NCBI GenBank assembly: GCA_003157195.1
Contig: PMIU01000020.1
Span: 1-8,396, forward strand
Reading direction: 5' to 3'
Source: Candidatus Nomurabacteria bacterium
GTDB lineage: Bacteria; Patescibacteriota; Minisyncoccia; Phycocordibacterales; UBA9973
DNA length: 8,396 bases
In this document: positions 1 through 5,084 of the stretch, in pieces
Layout of the letters: every line of letters begins with the position of its first letter
How positions within the stretch are numbered: the first letter of the stretch is position 1
Notes under the pieces: generated by a model
Seen by the model: only the letters and a program-made list of their open reading frames with translations
Database searches by the model: none
Told to the model about the DNA's origin: nothing
Program-made: the position numbers and the translations under genes

Positions 1-608
1 ATTTTTTCTTTTTCCATTTCTTTTTCACCAAGCACAGAAACTTTTACCGGCAAACCTTTCACAGCTTTTTTCGCTTCTTCCGCTAAAATTTGTGGCGTCA
101 TGTCTCCACCAGGCATATTTCCCAATGATCTTGTTTTATTTACATCTTTTGCAGTCATATCTCCTTTCAAAATAGCCTTCTCTACATTTTCTTTCGTGCC
201 AAAAACAAAAACTTCTTCAATAAAACTAAAACCTTCTTCTGGAGGAGTTTTATAATCTATAAATTCATAATTCGCAAAATCAAGTTGCGAGCCGATCAGT
301 TCTCCGAGCTCTTGGTCTGATAGTCCTGCCCCGTAGGAAGTACCCTTTCCTTCGGGGTTTATAACCTTCTTGAAATCATTAAAATCAAAAACTAATTTTT
401 TTGCCTTAGCACTCTTTGCCGACAGCACCATTTTACGCACAAGTAAAAAAAGCTTTCGTAAATTCATCTTTTCGAGCTCGTCGCATTTCAAATAAAACGT
501 TTTAATTCCACCTTCTTTTATGATTTCGTCCTTATTTTTAGGGCTGATAGACACAAAAAGTACTTCACTCTTTATCTCCTTTATATTTTTCGCAAAAGAT
601 ATTTTCAT
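1..608 (-). CDS. pepA: Leucyl aminopeptidase (M17 family), 5' part only
   Basis: The frame opens with ATG at 608 and runs off the window edge after about 202 codons, so the C-terminus with the metal-binding and catalytic residues is not visible. The first ~145 residues look like the variable N-terminal domain of M17 peptidases. Near residues 165-185 comes the hallmark that opens the catalytic domain, R-S-L-G-N-M-P-G-G-D-M-T-P, followed by a helix rich in Ala/Glu/Lys; this matches the family pattern R-x-L-x-N-x-P-x-x-x-x-T-P. M17 enzymes are cytosolic two-metal aminopeptidases that release N-terminal residues from peptides, for peptide turnover and amino-acid recycling. No Shine-Dalgarno precedes the start; an extended -10 lies 17 nt upstream. 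The gene is divergent from the nitroreductase across a 49-bp gap. Family assignment is fairly secure; substrate preference cannot be judged. Confidence 0.85.
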   Translation of the reverse strand, partial: MKISFAKNIKEIKSEVLFVSISPKNKDEIIKEGGIKTFYLKCDELEKMNLRKLFLLVRKMVLSAKSAKAKKLVFDFNDFKKVINPEGKGTSYGAGLSDQELGELIGSQLDFANYEFIDYKTPPEEGFSFIEEVFVFGTKENVEKAILKGDMTAKDVNKTRSLGNMPGGDMTPQILAEEAKKAVKGLPVKVSVLGEKEMEKEK

Positions 609-622
609 AATTTTTTAATGTT

Positions 623-651
623 TTGATTATAACATACATTGGTAGTATGAT
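623..651 (+). promoter_or_regulatory. Sigma70-type promoter of the nitroreductase gene, predicted leaderless
   Basis: TTGATT at 623-628, a 17-bp spacer and TATGAT at 646-651 form a good vegetative promoter. Exactly six bases separate the -10 box from ATG at 658, so the predicted +1 is the A of the start codon. No Shine-Dalgarno is present. Confidence 0.55.
626..634 (-). promoter_or_regulatory. Extended -10 promoter of the aminopeptidase gene
   Basis: On the minus strand the sequence reads TGT-TATAAT, a perfect extended -10. The expected transcription start is near 619-620, giving a leader of only about 11 nt before ATG 608 with no Shine-Dalgarno. The -35 region is weak. The element overlaps the -35 box of the divergent nitroreductase promoter, so the two promoters probably compete for polymerase. 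Confidence 0.5.
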
Positions 652-657
652 AAAGAA

Positions 658-1245
658 ATGAAAACAGTAAACAAAAGAACAACAAAGTACCCGATTGACG
701 ATATTTTTCTTAAAAGATTTTCTCCCAGAGCATTGTCGGGAGAAATTATTTATAAAGATGAATTGATGACGCTCTTCGAAGCCGCGCGCTGGGCGCCTTC
801 GGCTTCCAATACTCAACCATGGAGATTCATCTATGTGATGCGCGAAACACCCGAATTTGAAAAAATGATTTCTCTAATGATTCCTTTCAACAAAGACTGG
901 TGCATACGGGCCAGCGTCCTGGTTTTAGTTGTTTCCAAAAATCTGCTTAAAGATGGGAAAATTTCCGTCAGCCACTCTTTCGACACCGGCGCCGCATGGG
1001 AAAATCTTGCCCTGCAAGCTTCCATGTCCGGCTTTATAGCTCACGGCATGGCTGGTTTTAATTACGCTACTGCAAAAAAAGAATTTAATGTTCCGGAAGA
1101 TTATTCCGTGGAAATGATGATAGCCATAGGCAAACCGGGAAAAGTTGCAGAGCTCCCCGAACCTCTACAGTCTCGCGAAACACCGAGCGACCGCAAACCA
1201 CTAGAAGAAATGGTTTTCGAAGGAAAATTCCCCAACATGGTATAA
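658..1245 (+). CDS. Nitroreductase-family FMN-dependent oxidoreductase
   Basis: A 195-residue protein of normal length for the small nitroreductase family, cytosolic dimers that bind FMN and use NAD(P)H to reduce nitro compounds, quinones or related acceptors. Visible signatures are the FMN-phosphate-binding K-R-F-S-P-R at 19-24, the block A-R-W-A-P-S-A-S-N-T-Q-P-W-R at 43-56, the D-T-G-A-A-W-E-N-L-A-L-Q-A helix at 109-121, G-K-P-G at 158-161 and a C-terminal S-D-R-K-P-L-E-E-M-V at 177-186. No key residue is obviously missing. Its stop codon overlaps the next start by one base (TAATG), so translation is probably coupled to the transporter-riboflavin kinase fusion, which would supply FMN. The substrate cannot be told from sequence; it could act on a quinone, a nitroaromatic or a flavin. 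Confidence 0.9.
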   Translation: MKTVNKRTTKYPIDDIFLKRFSPRALSGEIIYKDELMTLFEAARWAPSASNTQPWRFIYVMRETPEFEKMISLMIPFNKDWCIRASVLVLVVSKNLLKDGKISVSHSFDTGAAWENLALQASMSGFIAHGMAGFNYATAKKEFNVPEDYSVEMMIAIGKPGKVAELPEPLQSRETPSDRKPLEEMVFEGKFPNMV

Positions 1246-2504
1246 TGCAAGCTACCATGCAATCAAAAAATAAAATTTTTATCGGGGCTTTGGCTGTCAT
1301 TGTCGCCGCTTTACTTTGGAGTCTGGATGGAATATTTTTGCGTCCACGTTTGGCTTCTGTGCCGGCTACTCTGGTGGTTTTTCTGGAACATAGCCTTGGT
1401 TTTATTATTCTCATTCCATTTTTATTTATTTATAAATTGGAATTAAAAACAATCACTCGAAAACAATGGCTGACGATTTTCTGGGTGGCTTTGTTTGGAG
1501 GAGCACTCGGCACTACTTTTTTCACTAAAGCTCTGTTTTTGACCGGTTTTGTGGATGTCTCGGTGGTAGTCCTTCTCCAAAAATTCCAGCCGATTTTCGC
1601 CATTTTATTATCGGCGATTATTTTAAAGGAACGCTTCCCTTCCAAGTTCTATTTTTATGCTGGCTTGGCGCTGGTCGGCGGATATTTGGTAACTTTCAAA
1701 GATCCAACCTCAATAAATTTCGGCAGCGCCACGATGATGATGGTGGTCTTTTCTTTGCTCGCCGCTTTTTCCTGGGGCTCATCAACCACTTTCGGAAAAT
1801 ATTCGCTCAAAAATATAAATTACGGCTTGCTTTCCGCCCTGCGCTTCGGCTTCACGGTAATCATTATGCTCATTCCGGCTTTTGTTTATTTTTCAACCTT
1901 GTCTTCAATAAAATTTGATGTCTGGAGAACTTTGGCAATTATTGTTTTCACCTCCGGAGCTGTGGCGATGTACCTGTACTATTACGGCTTGAAGAAAATT
2001 CCGGCTTCACTCGCGACTTTGTGTGAACTGGCGTGGCCCCTTTCCGCCATCATTTTCGATTATTTATTCAATCACAATGTTTTATCAGGAACTCAAATCA
2101 TCGGCGCCCTGCTTTTGGTCATTTCTGTCACTTTTGCTACCCGTTTGAATAAAACAAAAGTTATTACCGGAACAGTCTTGCCCGGAAACAACAACGGAGA
2201 AAAAATAGGCGCTCGAACGGCAAACCTGGATATTGGTTTGGCGAAAGACCTGCCCAAAGGGCTGTATTCATGCAAAGTGGATTTGGATGGCAAGTTTTAC
2301 CGAGGACTTTTGTATTACGGAATCAATTCACTAACCGACAAAGATTGCCTGGAAGTTCATATCCTGGATTTTAGCGGAGACATTTACGGCAAAAACATCA
2401 CCATCAGCACGGAAAGGTATCTACGTTTTCCAAAAAAATTCAAAAGTGTGGAAAAATTAAGCGAACAAATAAAGAAAGATTTGGCGCAGTCATTCAATGA
2501 GTAA
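1245..2504 (+). CDS. EamA/DMT transporter fused to a riboflavin kinase domain
   Basis: A 419-residue fusion. Residues ~11-300 form two EamA repeats with about ten hydrophobic segments (first repeat ~11-150, second ~165-300), the size of a complete drug/metabolite transporter. After a short basic linker, residues ~306-415 match a flavokinase domain: a Gly-rich start, I-G-A-R-T-A-N-L at 321-328 (family pattern usually PTAN, so Pro is replaced by Arg while Thr325 and Asn327 remain), G-L-Y-S at 339-342, L-E-V-H-I-L-D-F at 369-376 with the expected catalytic Glu370, D-I-Y-G at 379-382, and a terminal K-F...L...Q-I-K-K-D helix. Riboflavin kinase makes FMN from riboflavin and ATP. The N-terminal FAD synthetase domain of normal RibF is absent. 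Some EamA proteins (RibN) are riboflavin importers, so import plus phosphorylation-trapping in one chain is a reasonable inference. ATG 1245 overlaps the nitroreductase stop; an in-frame ATG at 1257 is an alternative. Confidence 0.85.
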   Translation: MQATMQSKNKIFIGALAVIVAALLWSLDGIFLRPRLASVPATLVVFLEHSLGFIILIPFLFIYKLELKTITRKQWLTIFWVALFGGALGTTFFTKALFLTGFVDVSVVVLLQKFQPIFAILLSAIILKERFPSKFYFYAGLALVGGYLVTFKDPTSINFGSATMMMVVFSLLAAFSWGSSTTFGKYSLKNINYGLLSALRFGFTVIIMLIPAFVYFSTLSSIKFDVWRTLAIIVFTSGAVAMYLYYYGLKKIPASLATLCELAWPLSAIIFDYLFNHNVLSGTQIIGALLLVISVTFATRLNKTKVITGTVLPGNNNGEKIGARTANLDIGLAKDLPKGLYSCKVDLDGKFYRGLLYYGINSLTDKDCLEVHILDFSGDIYGKNITISTERYLRFPKKFKSVEKLSEQIKKDLAQSFNE

Positions 2505-2508
2505 AATT

Positions 2509-4026
2509 TTATTTAGCTAGTTTTATCCCTAATTCCTTTAGTTGTTTTTCGGTTATAGAAGCAGGAGAGCCCATCATTAGATCCCTCCCTTCTCCTGTTT
2601 TTGGAAAGGCTATAACTTCTCGAATATTAGGTTCGTTTTGTAAAATCATAACAATGCGATCAATTCCCGGCGCAAACCCACCATGCGGGGGCGCACCATA
2701 AGTGAATGCTTCTAACATATGTCCGAATTTTTTCTGCTGTTCTTCTTCAGAAATATTTAAAAGTTTAAAGACTTGTTTTTGTACGTCGCGTTCGTGAATA
2801 CGAATACTTCCGGAAGAAAGTTCATAACCGTTTAAGACCAAATCATAAGCATTTGCTCGGATAGAAAATAAATCTTCTCCTTTCATAAATTTTTCCTTAT
2901 CTTCCTCTTTTATTGAGCAAAATGGGTGGTGTACAGCCTGCAATTCTCCTTCATCCGTTTTTTCAAACATGGGAAAATCCAAAACCCAGCAAAAAGCCAA
3001 CTCATTTGGATCTTCTTTGTTTGTACGCATATCTGGCTTATCCGAACCATATTTCTTCATAGATTCAGCATAAGACATTCGAGGAAAAGGAATTTTAGAA
3101 ATTTTCTTTTCCGGATACACATTTTTTACAAGTTCAATAAACATCGCTTCGGTATATTCAAGCACTTCTTCCTGGGTAATAAAAGACATTTCAAAATCTA
3201 ACTGTGTAAATTCCGGCTGTCTGTCTCCTCTGGTGTCTTCATCGCGCATACATCGAGCAACTTGAAAATATTTTTCAAACCCGGCCACCATACAAAGCTG
3301 CTTAAATTGTTGCGGAGACTGCGGTAAAACATAAAACTGTCCGTTAAAAATTCTTGACGGAACAACATATTCTCTTGAACCTTCCGGGGTGCCCTTCATT
3401 AGTATAGGGGTTTCAATTTCAATAAAATCATTTTCATGCATATATTTTCGAAAGAAAGTAATTATTTTATCTCGCATTCGGATATTTTTTTGCATTCTTT
3501 CTGTACGTAAATCAAGATACCTATATTTCATTCGAAGATCTTCGCTGACCCCCATGGTGTTTTCGTTTATTTGAAATGGTGTTGTTTCGGCTTTGTTTAT
3601 AATTTCAATATTCGTGACCTCAATCTCAACATTACCATTTGCATTTTTATCTAGACGTTTACGAATTATGCCTTTAACTTCAACAACCCATTCTGGACGA
3701 ATTTCTTTTGCTTTTTCAATAGCTTTTATGTGAATTGGTAAAGTTACACACTGAACCTTTCCTGTCATGTCACGCATATCAAAAAAAACCATTTTGCCTT
3801 GATCACGACGAATATTTACCCAACCCTTAATGCTAATATTTTTATCTGGATAGTTTCGCAAGTATTTAATATATGTTCTTCCTTCTGGTGGAGGAATTTC
3901 CATTAAATCACCAGTGGTAAAGTGCTCACTATCTCCTACTATTGAAGAAGATAGGTCCCAATTTTCTTTCACATAATCACTATAATCACCGTAAGTATTA
4001 ATATTTTCCTCGGTCCCTTTTTCCAT
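2509..4026 (-). CDS. aspS: Aspartyl-tRNA synthetase, bacterial type lacking the GAD insertion
   Basis: A 505-residue class IIb synthetase that charges tRNA-Asp. An OB-fold anticodon-binding domain spans ~62-145 (G-W-V-N-I-R-R-D at 68-75). Motif 1 lies around 201-220 with the bacterial-type G-T-P-E-G-S-R-E-Y, motif 2 at ~257-278 (C-M-R-D-E-D-T-R-G-D-R-Q-P-E-F-T-Q) and motif 3 at ~449-460 (G-G-F-A-P-G-I-D-R). Typical bacterial AspRS is about 590 residues because of a GAD domain inserted after Y-G-S-D-K-P-D. Here residues 326-335 run almost directly into W-V-L-D-F-P-M-F-E (347-355), so that domain is missing. About 45 acidic extra residues precede the OB fold; Met42 (ATG at 3903, with a GGTGA upstream) is an alternative start. 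The gene lies 5 nt after its upstream neighbour and both are behind the Asp-type T-box. Identity is certain; the start is not. Confidence 0.95.
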   Translation of the reverse strand: MEKGTEENINTYGDYSDYVKENWDLSSSIVGDSEHFTTGDLMEIPPPEGRTYIKYLRNYPDKNISIKGWVNIRRDQGKMVFFDMRDMTGKVQCVTLPIHIKAIEKAKEIRPEWVVEVKGIIRKRLDKNANGNVEIEVTNIEIINKAETTPFQINENTMGVSEDLRMKYRYLDLRTERMQKNIRMRDKIITFFRKYMHENDFIEIETPILMKGTPEGSREYVVPSRIFNGQFYVLPQSPQQFKQLCMVAGFEKYFQVARCMRDEDTRGDRQPEFTQLDFEMSFITQEEVLEYTEAMFIELVKNVYPEKKISKIPFPRMSYAESMKKYGSDKPDMRTNKEDPNELAFCWVLDFPMFEKTDEGELQAVHHPFCSIKEEDKEKFMKGEDLFSIRANAYDLVLNGYELSSGSIRIHERDVQKQVFKLLNISEEEQQKKFGHMLEAFTYGAPPHGGFAPGIDRIVMILQNEPNIREVIAFPKTGEGRDLMMGSPASITEKQLKELGIKLAK

Positions 4027-4031
4027 GTTTT

Positions 4032-4436
4032 TTAATTTATTTTAGTTGGTAATTTTTCTACTTTTATTTCTTTATACACAATAGGTAAATCATTAACTAA
4101 AATTATAAATTTATAAACACCGAAATCTTTAAAAACAATGTCTTTAAATTGCTTTAATATATTAAAGTTTAAAGTAGGTGCATTCTGAATAATTATAGGA
4201 TTTTTATCAGCAAATATTTTTTCACTATCTTTTGCCGATTGAATTTCAAATGAAATCTTGTAGTCAGTTTTAGTTTTAACTTTTATATTTGATGCAACGT
4301 AAAAATCTTGTACTTTACTAGATTCCTTAATCATAAAAAACGATTCAAAAATTCCTACGAGATTTACCTTTCCGTTTAGCGCTGGTCCTGCATAGTCACA
4401 CAAATGCATATATTCTAATTTAATATCTTCGTTCAT
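4032..4436 (-). CDS. Conserved-type small protein, resembles DUF6941, first gene of the aspS operon
   Basis: A 134-residue soluble protein without signal peptide or membrane segment. It opens with an L-x-x-M-H-L-C-D-Y-A segment, then N-G-K-V-N-L-V-G-I-F-E-S-F at 21-33, followed by alternating hydrophobic stretches that suggest a beta sandwich. This 'CDYA...GK-x-L-x-GIF' pattern resembles proteins I remember as DUF6941; that match is from memory and should be treated as tentative. No function is known to me and none is proposed. It is the first gene after the T-box leader and ends 5 nt before aspS, so it should be transcribed under the same tRNA-Asp control. ATG 4436 has no Shine-Dalgarno; the sequence just before it is very A/T-rich. 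Confidence 0.75.
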   Translation of the reverse strand: MNEDIKLEYMHLCDYAGPALNGKVNLVGIFESFFMIKESSKVQDFYVASNIKVKTKTDYKISFEIQSAKDSEKIFADKNPIIIQNAPTLNFNILKQFKDIVFKDFGVYKFIILVNDLPIVYKEIKVEKLPTKIN

Positions 4437-4463
4437 TTTATATTTTATTAACTAATTAATAAT

Positions 4464-4640
4464 AAAGCAAAAATCGCCTCTCCAAACTTATCTTAATTGA
4501 TAAATTTGCAGGGGCGATTCTTGTAGAACCACGGTGCCACCCTACTTTCTTGCCCTTCGTAGCTTTAGCGTAGAAGGGGTCGCTTCATTTAAAACCATTA
4601 CTATAACCTCCCCAGTTGTCAGCTGGCTCAACGGCTATGT
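4464..4640 (-). promoter_or_regulatory. T-box riboswitch (Asp type, transcription-terminating, very short Stem I)
   Basis: The minus strand carries the T-box motif AGGGUGGCACCGUGG at 4543-4529. The bulge sequence UGGC pairs with a GCCA tRNA end, which fits tRNA-Asp (discriminator G73). A 7-bp helix GUGGUUC/GAAUCGC plus AGGG/CCCU builds the antiterminator and shares bases with the terminator stem. A Stem III hairpin (CCCUUC/GAAGGG) lies at 4578-4553. Stem I is predicted at 4640-4600: base helix ACAUAGCC with GGUUAUAGU (one bulged A), then a kink-turn-like loop (three-base bulge GUU with G-A/A-G opposite GA), then CCAG/CUGG closing a 7-base loop CUGACAA that contains the Asp codon GAC (4620-4618). 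Uncharged tRNA-Asp should stabilise the antiterminator and switch on the downstream gene and aspS. T-box identity is strong; the Stem I fold and specifier are inferences. Confidence 0.9.
4469..4518 (-). terminator. Intrinsic terminator of the T-box leader
   Basis: On the minus strand AUCGCC (4518-4513) pairs with GGCGAU (4478-4473). The stem continues through two mismatches into AAAUUUAUC/GAUAAGUUU capped by a six-base loop. A run of five U follows (4473-4469). The 5' arm overlaps the antiterminator, giving the mutually exclusive pair expected of a transcriptional T-box. Confidence 0.88.
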
Positions 4641-4644
4641 TTAT

Positions 4645-4668
4645 ATATTATCACTTTTAAAAAGTAAA
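4645..4668 (-). promoter_or_regulatory. Probable promoter of the T-box/aspS operon
   Basis: The minus strand has an extended -10, TGA-TAATAT (4653-4645), overlapped by GATAAT and followed by TATAAA, with a TTTACT element at 4668-4663. The exact -10 is ambiguous. The extended -10 places +1 near 4638-4640, just at the 5' edge of the predicted Stem I. The -35-like element sits in the U-rich tail of the preceding terminator. Confidence 0.5.
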
Positions 4669-4697
4669 GCCAGCTCCCGGGCGGGTGTGCTGGCTTT
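4659..4697 (-). terminator. Intrinsic terminator of the 64-residue orphan gene
   Basis: On the minus strand a perfect 9-bp stem AAAGCCAGC/GCTGGCTTT (4697-4689 with 4674-4666) encloses a further CCC/GGG pair and is followed by ACTTTTT. It starts 14 nt after the stop of the small gene and should isolate it from the T-box operon. Confidence 0.8.
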
Positions 4698-4710
4698 GTC
4701 ATGAGATGCG

Positions 4711-4905
4711 TCACATTCTAAGCCATTTTTCAGCTTTCAGTTTCATGATTGCCTCCTTACACAGGAAGCAATCCCTGCGGTGGGCTTCGAATAGGATTAT
4801 CAATCCATCCTCCATTGCCCTGAACAGATACTCTCGATAAAAATCTTCGGAGTGGCAACATTCGAGAGTTGCCCATCCAACATTTACCTCAAACTTCTTT
4901 TCCAT
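4711..4905 (-). CDS. Small Cys/His-containing protein of unknown function (64 aa)
   Basis: I chose ATG at 4905 because GGGAG stands five bases before it; a longer version from TTG at 4917 would place the Shine-Dalgarno inside the coding region. The 64-residue product has no membrane segment. It contains C-C-H at 14-16 and, after a hydrophobic-acidic helix, H-R-R-D-C-F-L-C near 44-51. The cysteines and histidines could form a small zinc site, but this is only a suggestion. It ends with a basic helix. I do not recognise the family. Support for a real gene comes from the good Shine-Dalgarno, which is rare in this window, and the strong terminator 14 nt after the stop. It uses a TGA stop and looks less A/T-rich than the flanking racemase gene. 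Confidence 0.65.
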   Translation of the reverse strand: MEKKFEVNVGWATLECCHSEDFYREYLFRAMEDGLIILFEAHRRDCFLCKEAIMKLKAEKWLRM

Positions 4906-4908
4906 TTT

Positions 4909-4915
4909 CTCTCCC
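4909..4915 (-). promoter_or_regulatory. Shine-Dalgarno of the 64-residue gene (decides the start)
   Basis: GGGAGAG on the minus strand, with GGGAG ending five bases before ATG 4905. It is the clearest ribosome binding site in the window and argues against the TTG start at 4917. Confidence 0.7.
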
Positions 4916-4922
4916 AAGGAAC

Positions 4923-4944
4923 AAAAATCAGCGCTTGTGCGCTG
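4923..4944 (-). terminator. Terminator-like hairpin just upstream of the 64-residue gene
   Basis: On the minus strand CAGCGC-ACAA-GCGCTG is a perfect GC-rich 6-bp hairpin followed by ATTTTTG. It ends only 7 nt before the Shine-Dalgarno. There is no room for a promoter between it and the gene, so a transcript for the small gene must cross it. It may be the end of the racemase transcript, an attenuator, or both. Confidence 0.6.
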
Positions 4945-4951
4945 TTTAGTG

Positions 4952-4982
4952 AATTTCTTGTCAGATATATAAATAAGAAATT
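4952..4982. repeat. 8-bp perfect inverted repeat in the leader of the small gene
   Basis: AATTTCTT at 4952-4959 and AAGAAATT at 4975-4982 are perfect reverse complements around 15 A/T-rich bases that include TATATA. It may be an operator around a -10 region or an RNA hairpin ahead of the GC-rich hairpin. Confidence 0.45.
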
Positions 4983-5062
4983 AACAAAGTAGCACAAAAG
5001 CTTTATACTCTGCACGCCACCATGACTTTTCTGTTCTATTTATATTTAATTTATTTAAAACT

Positions 5063-5075
5063 ATCATACTAGTAT
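5063..5075. repeat. 13-bp direct repeat, copy downstream of the racemase gene
   Basis: ATCATACTAGTAT, identical to 5809-5821. It lies 9 bp beyond the racemase stop codon. It contains the palindrome ATACTAGTAT and, on the minus strand, TATGAT, which could be a -10 box for the small downstream gene. Only one CTAG half-site is present here. Confidence 0.6.
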
Positions 5076-5084
5076 ATTGATATT

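Noticed and set aside
609..657. FMN riboswitch ahead of the flavin genes
   Set aside because: The gap is only 49 bp and the predicted mRNA is leaderless, far too short for an FMN aptamer.
565..816. 83-codon minus-strand frame overlapping the aminopeptidase start and nitroreductase
   Set aside because: It covers the divergent promoter region and runs antisense to a clear nitroreductase; its product has no recognisable domain.
1085..1414. 109-codon minus-strand frame
   Set aside because: Antisense to the nitroreductase/transporter junction; no domain, composition typical of a shadow frame.
2926..3574. Two plus-strand frames (2926-3201 and 3389-3574)
   Set aside because: Antisense to AspRS catalytic motifs; Phe/Ile/His-rich translations are reverse-complement artefacts.
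4906..4917. TTG start extending the small gene by four residues
   Set aside because: The Shine-Dalgarno GGGAG lies inside this extension and points to ATG 4905.
5002..5022. Six-codon reading frame (M-V-A-C-R-V) in the leader of the small gene, considered as an attenuator leader peptide
   Set aside because: No tryptophan or repeated codons, no ribosome site, and far from the GC-rich hairpin.
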